64,000 nucleotides of DNA, taken from assembly GCA_028285495.1 (NCBI GenBank), contig JANQPB010000001.1, positions 62,001 to 126,000 of the forward strand. Direction: 5' to 3'. Shown here in pieces: positions 17,618 to 25,174 of this stretch. The notes beneath the pieces were generated by a model. It was not told the origin of the DNA. It saw only the letters and a program-made list of their open reading frames with translations, and ran no database searches. This stretch comes from Acidimicrobiales bacterium (GTDB lineage Bacteria; Actinomycetota; Acidimicrobiia; Acidimicrobiales; SZUA-35). The translations under genes and the position numbers were made by a program. How positions within the stretch are numbered: position 1 is the stretch's first letter; every line of letters starts with the position of its first letter.

Positions 17618-18111
17618 CCGGCGGCGTCCACGGCGTCGGCCGTGGCCAGGCGCTCGAGCGGCTCGACGGCGGCCAGGATGGCGGCCACGTCGTCGTCGCC
17701 GAGCGAGGACAGCTTGCGGCCGAGCCAGCGGTTGCGACCGTCGCGGGTCTCCTCCCAGCGACGGTGACCCTCGTCGGTGATCGTGACCCTGGCGATGCGC
17801 CGGTCGTTCTCGTCGGTCTGGCGCTCGACCAGACCGTCGCTCTCCAGCTTGGCCACGATCCTCGTGATCGTCGGCGGGGCGACCGCCTCCAGGCGGGCCA
17901 GGTCGCTCAGCCGGATCGGGCCGAAGTGGTCGATCGTGATCAGGGCCGAGGTCTGCGAGGGGGTCAGGCCGGACGGGAAGCTGCGACGCTGCTGCCTGGC
18001 CAGGCGAGCCATGACCATCCGGAGCCGAGCGACCAGATCCTGGGCGTCGGCATCGAGCGCAGGATCACGGGAGGTGTCGGCGGCTGGCCGGGTGTCGGCA
18101 TCGGACGGCAT
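17614..18111 (-). CDS. MarR-family transcriptional regulator
   Basis: 165 residues with a central winged helix (about 45-125): GLTPSQTSALITIDHF, then RLSDLARLEAVAPPTITRIV as recognition region and the wing DENDRRIARVTITDEG. Helices at both ends form the dimer interface. As first gene of an operon with two MFS pumps it probably represses their expression until a ligand binds. An inverted repeat directly abuts the start codon and likely is its operator (autoregulation). TAGTAT 9 nt before the ATG could be the -10 of a leaderless message. Confidence 0.93.
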   Translation of the reverse strand: MPSDADTRPAADTSRDPALDADAQDLVARLRMVMARLARQQRRSFPSGLTPSQTSALITIDHFGPIRLSDLARLEAVAPPTITRIVAKLESDGLVERQTDENDRRIARVTITDEGHRRWEETRDGRNRWLGRKLSSLGDDDVAAILAAVEPLERLATADAVDAAG

Positions 18112-18132
18112 TAGTTACCAATACTAATTAGT
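18111..18132 (-). promoter_or_regulatory. Probable MarR operator and promoter
   Basis: An AT-rich island in GC-rich DNA. TTAGT (18111-18115) and ACTAA (18123-18127) form a 5-7-5 inverted repeat that overlaps the first base of the MarR start codon. ACTAATTAGT (18123-18132) is a perfect 10-bp palindrome. On the minus strand TAGTAT fits a -10 element. MarR dimers usually bind such 16-20 bp AT-rich repeats. Confidence 0.65.
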
Positions 18133-18208
18133 TCGGCGAACCATTGCACCTCGAAACAGGTCGACCAGGGTCAGCAGCCGTGCAGGCGAGAGCCTACGAT
18201 GCTCGCTT

Positions 18209-18661
18209 GTGATAGCTGCAGTCGGTGACACCACCTACAACGTCTTCGCCCTCCTCCACATCCTCTCGGCCATGGTCGCCTTCGCGCCGGCCTTCGTCGC
18301 GCCCTTCGTCGGCGCCCGGCTGACCGCACTGCCCGCGGCCGAGCGGAGTGCGGTCTGGGGGTTCTTCCAGGCCAACAGCCGCCGCGTCCACGGGCCGGCC
18401 CTGATCGTCACCGGCATCCTCGGCTTCGGTCTCTCGGGCATGTCCGAGGGGGTCTACGCCCTCAGCAAGGGCTGGCTGCTGGCCTCGATCGTGATCTGGA
18501 TCGCCATGAACGGGATCCTGCACGCCGTCATCGTGCCGGCGGAACGGGCGCTGGCCGGTGGCGACGACTCGGCCAAGTCCCGGATCGACCAGTCCGGCGC
18601 CCTGATGGCGCTCCTGCTCGTCGTCATGCTGTATCTGATGGTGTTCAAGCCGGGCCAGTGA
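18209..18661 (+). CDS. DUF2269-like integral membrane protein
   Basis: 150 residues with four hydrophobic segments (about 10-32, 58-78, 85-110 and 128-148). FALLHILSAMVAFAPAFVAP near the start resembles DUF2269-type proteins, whose function is unknown. GTG is the likely start, with TACGAT 8 nt upstream. It diverges from the MarR regulator and precedes an alpha/beta hydrolase by 19 bp, so the two may be co-transcribed. A link with the divergent MFS operon is possible but not shown. Confidence 0.72.
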   Translation: MIAAVGDTTYNVFALLHILSAMVAFAPAFVAPFVGARLTALPAAERSAVWGFFQANSRRVHGPALIVTGILGFGLSGMSEGVYALSKGWLLASIVIWIAMNGILHAVIVPAERALAGGDDSAKSRIDQSGALMALLLVVMLYLMVFKPGQ

Positions 18662-18680
18662 GCCGGGGCCACCGCGACCG

Positions 18681-19475
18681 ATGACCGAGACCTACCACTG
18701 GAGCTACGGGCCGGCCGGGGCTCCGCTGCTCCTGTGCCTGCACGGGATCGGCTCGTGCGCCGACGCCTTCGTGTCCCAGATCCCGGCTGCCGCCGCCACG
18801 GGCCGCCGGATCGTGGCCTGGGATGCGCCCGGCTACCGCCACTCGCCCGACCCCGAGCCCCGGTCGGTCGACGGGCCGGGCATCGACGGCTGGGCCGATG
18901 CCGCCGCCGACCTGATCGAGCACCTCGGGGCCGAGCGGGCCGACGTGCTCGGCGTCTCGTGGGGTGGGGTCACCGCCACCAGGCTCGCCCTCCGTCACCC
19001 CGGCCGGATCCGGTCGCTGATCCTGGCCGACTCGTCGCCGGGGGCGGGGTCCAACCCCGAGGCGGCCGAGTCGATGCGGTCCCGGGCCGGGGCGCTCACC
19101 GAGCTCGGCGCCGAGACCTTCGCCCGGGAGCGGACCCCGCTGCTGGTCAACGCCCAAGCCAGCTCCGAGCTGCTCGATGCCGTGGCCGCCCTGATGGTCG
19201 CCTCGGTGCGGATGCCCTCGTACCAGTGGGCCTGCAACTCGATGGCCGAAGCCGACCACCGCCCCGACCTCCCGTCGATCGACGCCCCGACGCTGGTGGT
19301 GGTCGGCGACGAGGACCGGATCACCGGCCGGGCCGCGGCCGAGGCCCTGGCCGACGGTATCCCCGGTGCCGAGCTCGCCGTCATCGATGCCGCCGGTCAC
19401 CTGGCCAACCAGGAGCGGCCCGAGGCCTTCAACGAGGTGCTGGTCCGATTCCTCGGCGGTGTCCCGGCCGACTGA
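18681..19475 (+). CDS. Alpha/beta hydrolase
   Basis: 264 residues, canonical fold: LLLCLHGIGSCADAF (oxyanion-hole His-Gly), nucleophile Ser93 in GVSWGG, LVVVGDEDRITG carrying the acid, and catalytic His240 in AAGHLANQERPEAF. No extra domain is present. Relatives include meta-cleavage product hydrolases, haloperoxidase-like enzymes and lactonases; the sequence does not decide between them. It follows the DUF2269-like gene by 19 bp and converges on the thioredoxin-fold gene. Confidence 0.9.
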   Translation: MTETYHWSYGPAGAPLLLCLHGIGSCADAFVSQIPAAAATGRRIVAWDAPGYRHSPDPEPRSVDGPGIDGWADAAADLIEHLGAERADVLGVSWGGVTATRLALRHPGRIRSLILADSSPGAGSNPEAAESMRSRAGALTELGAETFARERTPLLVNAQASSELLDAVAALMVASVRMPSYQWACNSMAEADHRPDLPSIDAPTLVVVGDEDRITGRAAAEALADGIPGAELAVIDAAGHLANQERPEAFNEVLVRFLGGVPAD

Positions 19476-19485
19476 GTCGGCCGCC

Positions 19486-20064
19486 TCAGCTGGCGATCAG
19501 GCGCTCGACCTGGGCGATGAGCTCGTCTTCGCCGACCACGCCGAAGGTGGTCCGCTCGAACGTGCCGTCGTCGTTCACGAACAGGAACGTCGATCGGTTG
19601 TCGGCACCGAGCTGGTCCCACAGCGCGCCGTCGTCCGAGTCGACGAGCTGCGTGAAGTCGCCGGTGCCGGTGCCATCGACGAAGCCGGCGAAGTCGGCCC
19701 CGGGGGCCATCCCACCGACCCCGACGAATCGGACCTGATCACCGAATTCCGCTTCGACCGCTGCGACCGCAGGGCCTTCTGCTCGACAGGTGCTTCACCA
19801 CGGCGCCCAGAACCAGAGCACGAGGTCCTGGCCGGCCAGGTCGCCGAGCTCGAAGGTCTCGCCGGTCACCGTGGTGGCCTCGCCGCTGAACATGGCATCG
19901 TCGACCATCGGTGCGTTCATCGCATCGCCGGCATCGGCGCCGGCCTCGGCCGACGTGTCGGCATCGGACCCGCCGCAGGCCGCGGCCAGCAGCGACACCG
20001 ACAGCACCGCGCCGACGAGGGCGGGGAGACGGAGGCGCCGATGCGGTCGCCGGGAGGAGGTCAT
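19486..20064 (-). CDS. Thioredoxin-fold lipoprotein, probable selenoprotein with UxxC active site (in-frame TGA at 19795-19797)
   Basis: 192 residues if TGA is read as selenocysteine. Residues 1-30 form an export signal ending LLAAAC, a lipobox-like site. The thioredoxin-like domain starts about residue 66 (ETFELGDLAGQDLVLWFWAPW), and the next codon is TGA at 19795-19797 (residue 90), followed by S-T-C-R-A-E. Homologs have W-C-x-x-C-R-A-E here, so TGA replaces the first redox Cys; Cys93 is kept. Homology continues in frame (FVGVGGMAPGADFAGFV, STFLFVNDDGT) to a TGA stop at 19486. A hairpin follows the internal TGA. TACCCT 7 nt before the ATG suggests a leaderless message. A pseudogene or base error is the alternative, made less likely by the second case at 36899. 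It would act outside the membrane as a thiol-disulfide oxidoreductase. Confidence 0.82.
19761..19789 (-). promoter_or_regulatory. SECIS-like hairpin downstream of the thioredoxin TGA
   Basis: Starting 6 nt after the TGA, three paired blocks can be drawn: CUG/CAG, CGA/UCG and GCAG/CUGC, with a single U bulge and a GG bulge. The apical loop is AAGGCC, beginning 17 nt after the TGA. Bacterial SECIS elements are hairpins at about this distance with G near the loop start. The loop lacks the GU of the E. coli fdhF element, so the match is partial. Confidence 0.5.
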
Positions 20065-20227
20065 GGCCGTCAGGGTAGGCGATCGGCTCTCGACCGCCGG
20101 GGTCGGGCCGGACCGGGTTCACGGGTCGTTCAGATCCTCCCGGAGGAGGACGCAGCACCGGCCACGGCCGGACCGGTCCTCCCTGCGGCCGACGACAGCA
20201 ACGGAGGCCGTTCGCTACCGTGGCCTG

Positions 20228-21493
20228 GTGGACTCGTGGCTCCGATCGCTCGCTCCAGGCTGGGTCTCGCGCCTGCCGATCGATCAGCGCCTGCCGTTCG
20301 ACGTGCTGCTCGCCGGTCTGCTGGCCACGGCGACGCTGGCGATCCCCCTGACCGCCGAGGCCTCCGATTTCACGTCGACCACCCGGCCAGACAGCCTGCC
20401 GGCCTGGATGCTGGCGGCCGGCGCGGCGTGGGCCATCCCCTTCCGCCGCATCCATCCCGCCGGCGCGCTGGTGCTCGGCATCGTCCTCCAACTGATGGTG
20501 TGGACGATCGGCTACCCCGACACGTTCCTGTCGATGGCGGTGCTCCTGTACTCGGCCGCCGCCAACGGATCCCGCCGTCTCCGGCCCTGGATCTGGGGGG
20601 CCGTCGTGCTGCTCACCCTCTACAGCGGCTTCGGGGTGGTGGTGGCCGACATACCGATCTACGCCCTCCCGCTCGTCGGGCTGTTCGGCGCAGCGGCCGC
20701 CTCGCTCGGGGCCACCACCTCGGCCGGCCGGGCCTACGCCGAGGCGGCCGAGGCCAGGGCGCTCGAGCTCGAGCGATCGCGGCAGGCGGACCGGGAGCGG
20801 GCCCTGGCCGAGGAGCGGTCCCGGATCGCCCGGGAGCTGCACGACGTCGTGGCCCACGGTCTGTCGGTGATCGTCGTCCAGGCCGCCGCGGCCCAGCGCA
20901 TCCTCGATCGGGATCCCGAGGGCGCAGCCACCGCGCTCGGCCAGATCGAGGCGACCGGCCGTGACGCCCTCGGCGAGATGCGCCACGTCCTGGCCGCCAT
21001 ACGAACCGAGCCGGAGGACAGCTGGCAGCCGACCCGGGGCCTGGCCGACCTCGACGCCCTCGTCGCCGAGTTGGGCCGGACCGGCCTCCCGGTCGAGGTC
21101 ACGCGGGAGGAGCGGATCGGCACCCAGCGCTTCCTCGATCCCGCCGGGTCGGGCGCGGTCGAGCCGCTGCCCGCCACCGTCGACGTCACCGCGTACCGGA
21201 TCGTGCGGGAGTCGCTGACCAACGTGCTGAAGCACGGCGGCGAGGGGGCGACGGCCCGGGTCGAGATCGTCCGCCAGCCGACCAGCCTGGAGCTCCGGAT
21301 CAGCGACGACGGCCGGGGGGCGTTGGCCGACGACGGCGGGGGCCACGGCCTGCGGGGCATGCAGGAGCGGGTCGAGGTGTTCGGCGGTCGCTTCCGGGCC
21401 GGGCCCCGGCTCGGCGGCGGGTTCACCGTCGAGGCGACCCTGCCGCTCGAGACGGCGGCCACGAGGACGGGCTCGGCCGCACCCCGCCGATGA
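20228..21493 (+). CDS. Sensor histidine kinase (DesK/NarX-like, HisKA_3)
   Basis: 421 residues. Five or so hydrophobic segments cover residues 25-165, with almost no extracellular loop. A coiled linker (EARALELERSRQADRERALA) leads to the HisKA_3 dimerisation helix with phospho-acceptor His205 in ARELHDVVAHGLSV. The HATPase domain has VRESLTNVLKHG (N box), ISDDGRG and GHGLRGMQERV. It pairs with the NarL-type regulator that follows, overlapping ATGA. Such membrane-embedded sensors often detect envelope or lipid state. It starts at GTG, with TACCGT 6 nt upstream, and is divergent from the thioredoxin-fold gene. Confidence 0.9.
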   Translation: MDSWLRSLAPGWVSRLPIDQRLPFDVLLAGLLATATLAIPLTAEASDFTSTTRPDSLPAWMLAAGAAWAIPFRRIHPAGALVLGIVLQLMVWTIGYPDTFLSMAVLLYSAAANGSRRLRPWIWGAVVLLTLYSGFGVVVADIPIYALPLVGLFGAAAASLGATTSAGRAYAEAAEARALELERSRQADRERALAEERSRIARELHDVVAHGLSVIVVQAAAAQRILDRDPEGAATALGQIEATGRDALGEMRHVLAAIRTEPEDSWQPTRGLADLDALVAELGRTGLPVEVTREERIGTQRFLDPAGSGAVEPLPATVDVTAYRIVRESLTNVLKHGGEGATARVEIVRQPTSLELRISDDGRGALADDGGGHGLRGMQERVEVFGGRFRAGPRLGGGFTVEATLPLETAATRTGSAAPRR

Positions 21494-22227
21494 CGACGAC
21501 CGAGCCAGACCGGCCAGGCCCGATCGGGCCAGACCCGATCCGGGTCGCCCTCATCGACGATCAGGAGCTGGTGCGGACCGGCTTCCGGATGATCCTCGAC
21601 TCGGAGCCCGACATCTCCGTCGTCGGCGAGGCCGGCGACGGTCAGGCCGGCCTCGACCTGATCCGGTCCGATCGGCCGGACGTCGCGCTGATGGACGTCC
21701 GTATGCCGGTCATGGACGGCGTCGAGGCCACCAGACGGCTGGCCGAGGAGCCGTCGACCGGGCCGGACGCCACGAAGATCATCATCGTCACCACCTTCGA
21801 CCTGGACGACTACGTGTTCACCGCGCTGCAGAACGGGGCGAGCGGCTTCCTGCTGAAGGACGCACCGGCCGACCAGCTCGTCGCCGCCGTTCGGGTGGTC
21901 GCATCGGGCGAGGCCCTGCTGTCGCCGTCGATCACCCGTCGCCTGATCGAGCGGTTCCAGGTCGAGCCGTCGTCGGCCGCAGCGCCGATGATCGACCGGG
22001 CCGACGCCGACCGCCGGTTCGGCGAGCTGACGGGCCGGGAGACGGAGGTGCTGGTCGAGCTCGCACGGGGCCTGTCGAACGCGGAGATCGCCGAGAAGCT
22101 CTTCGTCAGCGAGACGACGGTCAAGACCCACGTCGGTCGCGTCCTGGCCAAGCTCGAGGTCCGCGACCGGGTCCAGGCCGTCGTCATGGCCTACGAATCG
22201 GGGATCGTCCGGCCGGGCGCGAGCTGA
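21490..22227 (+). CDS. NarL/LuxR-family response regulator
   Basis: 245 residues. A receiver domain (about 17-135) has the acidic pair DD at 23-24, phospho-acceptor Asp69 in ALMDVRMPVMDG, and the conserved Lys in GFLLKDAP. A LuxR-type helix-turn-helix (about 172-238) has LTGRETEVLVELARGLSNAE and the recognition helix SETTVKTHVGRVLAKL. It is translationally coupled to the histidine kinase. Target genes are unknown; the desaturase directly downstream is a reasonable candidate because DesK-type systems can control membrane fluidity, but no binding site was identified. Confidence 0.93.
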   Translation: MTTTEPDRPGPIGPDPIRVALIDDQELVRTGFRMILDSEPDISVVGEAGDGQAGLDLIRSDRPDVALMDVRMPVMDGVEATRRLAEEPSTGPDATKIIIVTTFDLDDYVFTALQNGASGFLLKDAPADQLVAAVRVVASGEALLSPSITRRLIERFQVEPSSAAAPMIDRADADRRFGELTGRETEVLVELARGLSNAEIAEKLFVSETTVKTHVGRVLAKLEVRDRVQAVVMAYESGIVRPGAS

Positions 22228-22320
22228 CCGCCTCACACCCCCGCCCCACACCCCCGCCGTGCACCGCTGGACATCGGCACCGGATGCTGCCCGGATGGCA
22301 CGGCTCGGCGCCGCCGAGTG

Positions 22321-22364
22321 TTACAGACTTGGCGACAGTTGCAGACCTGAGGTAATGTCAGGGC
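22321..22364 (+). promoter_or_regulatory. Leaderless promoter and direct repeat before the desaturase
   Basis: TAATGT (22353-22358) lies 6 nt before the ATG, and TTGGCG (22329-22334) is 18 bp further upstream, giving a plausible -35/-10 pair. Two imperfect direct repeats, TTACAGACTTG (22321) and TTGCAGACCTG (22339), are 18 bp apart and could bind a regulator. Confidence 0.5.
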
Positions 22365-23375
22365 ATGACGGCGACCGCTCCCGCCCCGACCCCCGAACAG
22401 ATCCACGAGGCAGCCCTGGCCCGCATGACCGGCGGGATGGTGCCGACCGGCCTCCCGACGTTCGCCGGCAGCCAGCGGCTGCGGCCAGACGGACGGCCCC
22501 GACCGGCGTTCCGCGACGAGCTGCGCCGGATCGACGACGTGCGCAACGTGGTGACCGCCATCGGCTCGCTTGCGGCCCCGGCGCTGCTGGTGGCCCTCGT
22601 GGTCACCGTCGACCACTGGCTGGCCGTCGTCGCCGCCGTCCCGGCGATGGCCGTGCTCCAGAACCGACTGTTCATCCTCCACCACGAGGGGGCGCACCGG
22701 CTGCTGTTCTCCAACCGGACCTGGAACGACCTGATCGGCATCACGCTGTTCGGTTGGATCGCCTTCGGCACCGGCACCCACAGCTACCGGCGGGCCCACA
22801 CCCGGCACCACCGCGACGAGTTCGGGCCGAAGGAGCCCGACTTCCTGCTCTACTCCTTCTATCCCATCTCGGCGGCGTCGCTGCGACGCAAGCTGACCCG
22901 AGATGTCGGGGGCGTCTCGGCCTACCGCATCCTCAAGCCGAGGCTGACGGGGCTGTTCACCCGTCGCTACCTGGTCAACAGCCTCCGCTTCTTCGCCGGC
23001 CAAGGCGTGGTCTTCGGGCTCTTCTTGGCCGCCGGCCAGCCCCTCCTCTACCTCCTGCTGTGGGTGCTGCCCTACGCCACCGGGTACCAGGTGCTCAACC
23101 GCCTCCGGGCCATCGCCGAGCACGGCGGTCTCACCCGGTCGAGCGACCGGCGGGAGACCTCACACCACGTTCGCCAGAGCTGGCTACCGTCGCTGGTCAT
23201 GGTCCCGTACGGCATCGGCTGGCACCTGGCCCACCACCTCGACTCGGGCATCCCCTTCCGCAACCTCCCCGCCTACACCCGGGCCCTCGAGGAGGACGGC
23301 TACATCACCCCCGAGCACACGTGGCCGTCCTACCGGGCCCTGTGGCGGGCACTGGCCTCGGGCGGCCGGTCCTGA
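22365..23375 (+). CDS. Membrane fatty-acid desaturase/hydroxylase-family protein
   Basis: 336 residues with hydrophobic segments around 60-95, 118-135 and 205-240. The three histidine boxes for the di-iron site are present: HHEGAH (about 104-109), HTRHH (about 145-149) and HLAHHLD (about 287-293). This is the FA_desaturase family, covering acyl desaturases, beta-carotene hydroxylases/ketolases and related enzymes. The substrate cannot be fixed. The gene sits directly after a DesK-like two-component pair, which would suit membrane-lipid desaturation. A leaderless promoter precedes it. Confidence 0.87.
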   Translation: MTATAPAPTPEQIHEAALARMTGGMVPTGLPTFAGSQRLRPDGRPRPAFRDELRRIDDVRNVVTAIGSLAAPALLVALVVTVDHWLAVVAAVPAMAVLQNRLFILHHEGAHRLLFSNRTWNDLIGITLFGWIAFGTGTHSYRRAHTRHHRDEFGPKEPDFLLYSFYPISAASLRRKLTRDVGGVSAYRILKPRLTGLFTRRYLVNSLRFFAGQGVVFGLFLAAGQPLLYLLLWVLPYATGYQVLNRLRAIAEHGGLTRSSDRRETSHHVRQSWLPSLVMVPYGIGWHLAHHLDSGIPFRNLPAYTRALEEDGYITPEHTWPSYRALWRALASGGRS

Positions 23376-24244
23376 ACCGACCCGATCCGACCCGGCCCGC
23401 CGGCGGCAGCGCGAGCCGGCCGGGAGACGACGGGGACGGGCCAGGCGGCCGCACCGGCGGGCTCGCCGTCGACGAGCTGCTCCAACCCTTCTCGGCCAGG
23501 AGCCTGATCGCCTCGGCCCTGATCGGCAGTCACCCCCCGGCCCTGCCCGGTCGACTCCTGGTCGCCCTCGGTGAGCGCTTCGGCATCGGAGCCGGCACGA
23601 CCCGGGTGGCCCTCAGCCGGATGGTCGACCGGGGTGAGCTGACCAACGACGGTGGCACGTACGCCCTGGCCGGCGACCTCCTGGCCCGCCAGGAGCGCCA
23701 GGACCGCAGCCGGGGAGGACCGGGCCCGGGCTGGGACGGCACCTGGGAGCAGGGCGTGGTCACCGCCACCGGTCGCCCGGCGGCCGAGCGGGCCAGACTC
23801 AGGACGGCGCTGGCGTCGCTCGGGCTCGGCGAGCTGCGGGAGGGGGTGTGGATGCGACCGGCCAACCTCGAACCCGATCGGCTCCCGGCGGTCCGGGCCG
23901 CCGTCGGCGAGCAGGTCTCGTGGTACCGCATCGCCCCCCTCGACGACGACGAGGCCAACCGGCTGGCGAGCCGGTTGTACGACCTCGACGGTTGGGCCGC
24001 GACGGCCGCTGCGCTTGGCGACGCCATCGACCGAGCCCACCGGGCGCTGGAGACCGACGACGACGCCGTCGTGTCGGGCTTCCGGCTGGCGTCGGCAACG
24101 CTCCGCCACCTGATCCACGACCCGCACCTGCCGGATGCCCTGACCCCGGCGGGATGGCCGGCGGCGAGGCTCCGGCGGGCCTACGAGGACTACGAGCGGG
24201 CCTACCAGCGGTTGCTCCGGGCGTTCTTCCGCTCGATCCGCTGA
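23342..24244 (+). CDS. PaaX-family transcriptional regulator
   Basis: 300 residues if translation starts at the GTG at 23342, which overlaps the desaturase gene by 34 nt. This is the only standard start before the winged helix; a CTG near 23372 is an alternative. The N-terminal wHTH (about 45-105) reads SARSLIASALIGSH and TTRVALSRMVDRGEL. The central part (VWMRPANL, LYDLDGW) and the C-terminal helices (LRRAYEDYERAYQRLLRAFF) are typical of PaaX. PaaX represses phenylacetate catabolism in E. coli; here no paa genes are near, so the ligand is unknown. Confidence 0.82.
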   Translation: MAGTGLGRPVLNRPDPTRPAGGSASRPGDDGDGPGGRTGGLAVDELLQPFSARSLIASALIGSHPPALPGRLLVALGERFGIGAGTTRVALSRMVDRGELTNDGGTYALAGDLLARQERQDRSRGGPGPGWDGTWEQGVVTATGRPAAERARLRTALASLGLGELREGVWMRPANLEPDRLPAVRAAVGEQVSWYRIAPLDDDEANRLASRLYDLDGWAATAAALGDAIDRAHRALETDDDAVVSGFRLASATLRHLIHDPHLPDALTPAGWPAARLRRAYEDYERAYQRLLRAFFRSIR

Positions 24245-24392
24245 GCGCCGGACCTCGGGCGCAGGTGCGCCGAGCTGCGCCCCATCCTCCTTCCGGAGGA
24301 CCAACCGAATCATCACCGGGGTGGACGGCGGCGGCACCCCCTCGAAGTAGGTTGCTTGTTCTGATCGAGGGATTCTCTGAGGGAGGTCACCG

Positions 24393-25172
24393 ATGACCGA
24401 CGCAACCAGCACCAGCTCCGGCACCAGCGCGCCCCCGCCGCCGAGCCGCGGCCACGCCGCCACCGCGACCAACGCCACCAAGATCTACGGGGAGGGCGAC
24501 ACCGAGGTCCGGGCCCTGCGTGAGGTCAACGTCGAGTTCGAGGCCGGCCGCTTCTCGGCCATCATGGGCCCGTCCGGCTCGGGCAAGTCGACGCTGATGC
24601 AGTGCATGGCCGGGCTCGACCGGCTCACCTCGGGCGAGGTGGCCATCGCCGGCCAGCCCCTGTCGGTGCTCTCCGACAAGGACCTGACGCTGCTGCGGCG
24701 GGAGAAGATCGGCTTCGTCTTCCAGGCCTACAACCTGATCCCCACCCTGACCGCCAGGGAGAACATCACCCTCCCCCTCGACCTGGCCGGCTCGAAGGGC
24801 GACCGCGACTGGATCGACGAGGTCATCACCACCGTCGGCCTCAAGGACCGCGAGCACCACCGCCCGAACGAGCTGTCCGGCGGGCAGCAGCAACGCGTCG
24901 CCGTCGCCAGGGCCCTGGCCAGCCGGCCGGACATCATCTTCGGCGACGAGCCGACCGGCAACCTCGACTCCCGCACCGGGGCCGAGATCCTCGACTTCAT
25001 GCGCAAGGCCGTCGACGACCTCGGCCAGACCATCGTGATGGTCACCCACGACCCGATGTCGGCCGCCTACAGCGACCGCGTCCTGTTCCTGGCCGACGGT
25101 CAGATCGTGCACGAGATCGCGTCGCCGTCGGCCGACGAGATCTTCGACACGATGCGCCACCTGGGGGACTGA
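24393..25172 (+). CDS. ABC transporter ATP-binding protein (MacB/LolD-type)
   Basis: 259 residues. Walker A is GPSGSGKST (about 58-66), the Q-loop is in VFQAYNLIP, the ABC signature is ELSGGQQQRVAVARAL, Walker B is IIFGDEPTGNLDS, and the H-loop is in VMVTHDP. QAYNLIPTLTARENI is characteristic of the MacB/LolD/FtsE clade that drives FtsX-like permeases. GGGAGG lies about 8 nt before the ATG. The permease gene starts 2 nt after its stop. Together they form a two-gene exporter, probably mechanotransmission-type. Confidence 0.95.
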   Translation: MTDATSTSSGTSAPPPPSRGHAATATNATKIYGEGDTEVRALREVNVEFEAGRFSAIMGPSGSGKSTLMQCMAGLDRLTSGEVAIAGQPLSVLSDKDLTLLRREKIGFVFQAYNLIPTLTARENITLPLDLAGSKGDRDWIDEVITTVGLKDREHHRPNELSGGQQQRVAVARALASRPDIIFGDEPTGNLDSRTGAEILDFMRKAVDDLGQTIVMVTHDPMSAAYSDRVLFLADGQIVHEIASPSADEIFDTMRHLGD

Positions 25173-25174
25173 CC

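Noticed and set aside
19486..19710. A separate 74-residue gene (starting MAPGADFAGFV) beside a truncated lipoprotein.
   Set aside because: Its start is the middle of a thioredoxin fold. The sequence continues in frame from the upstream part through the TGA, so one gene is the better reading.
20134..24300. TCCTCC/GGAGGA inverted repeats before the DesK-type kinase (near 20135) and before the ABC transporter (24285-24300).
   Set aside because: The spacers differ (1 and 4 nt) and the sequence resembles Shine-Dalgarno-like GC repeats, so a shared operator is not supported.
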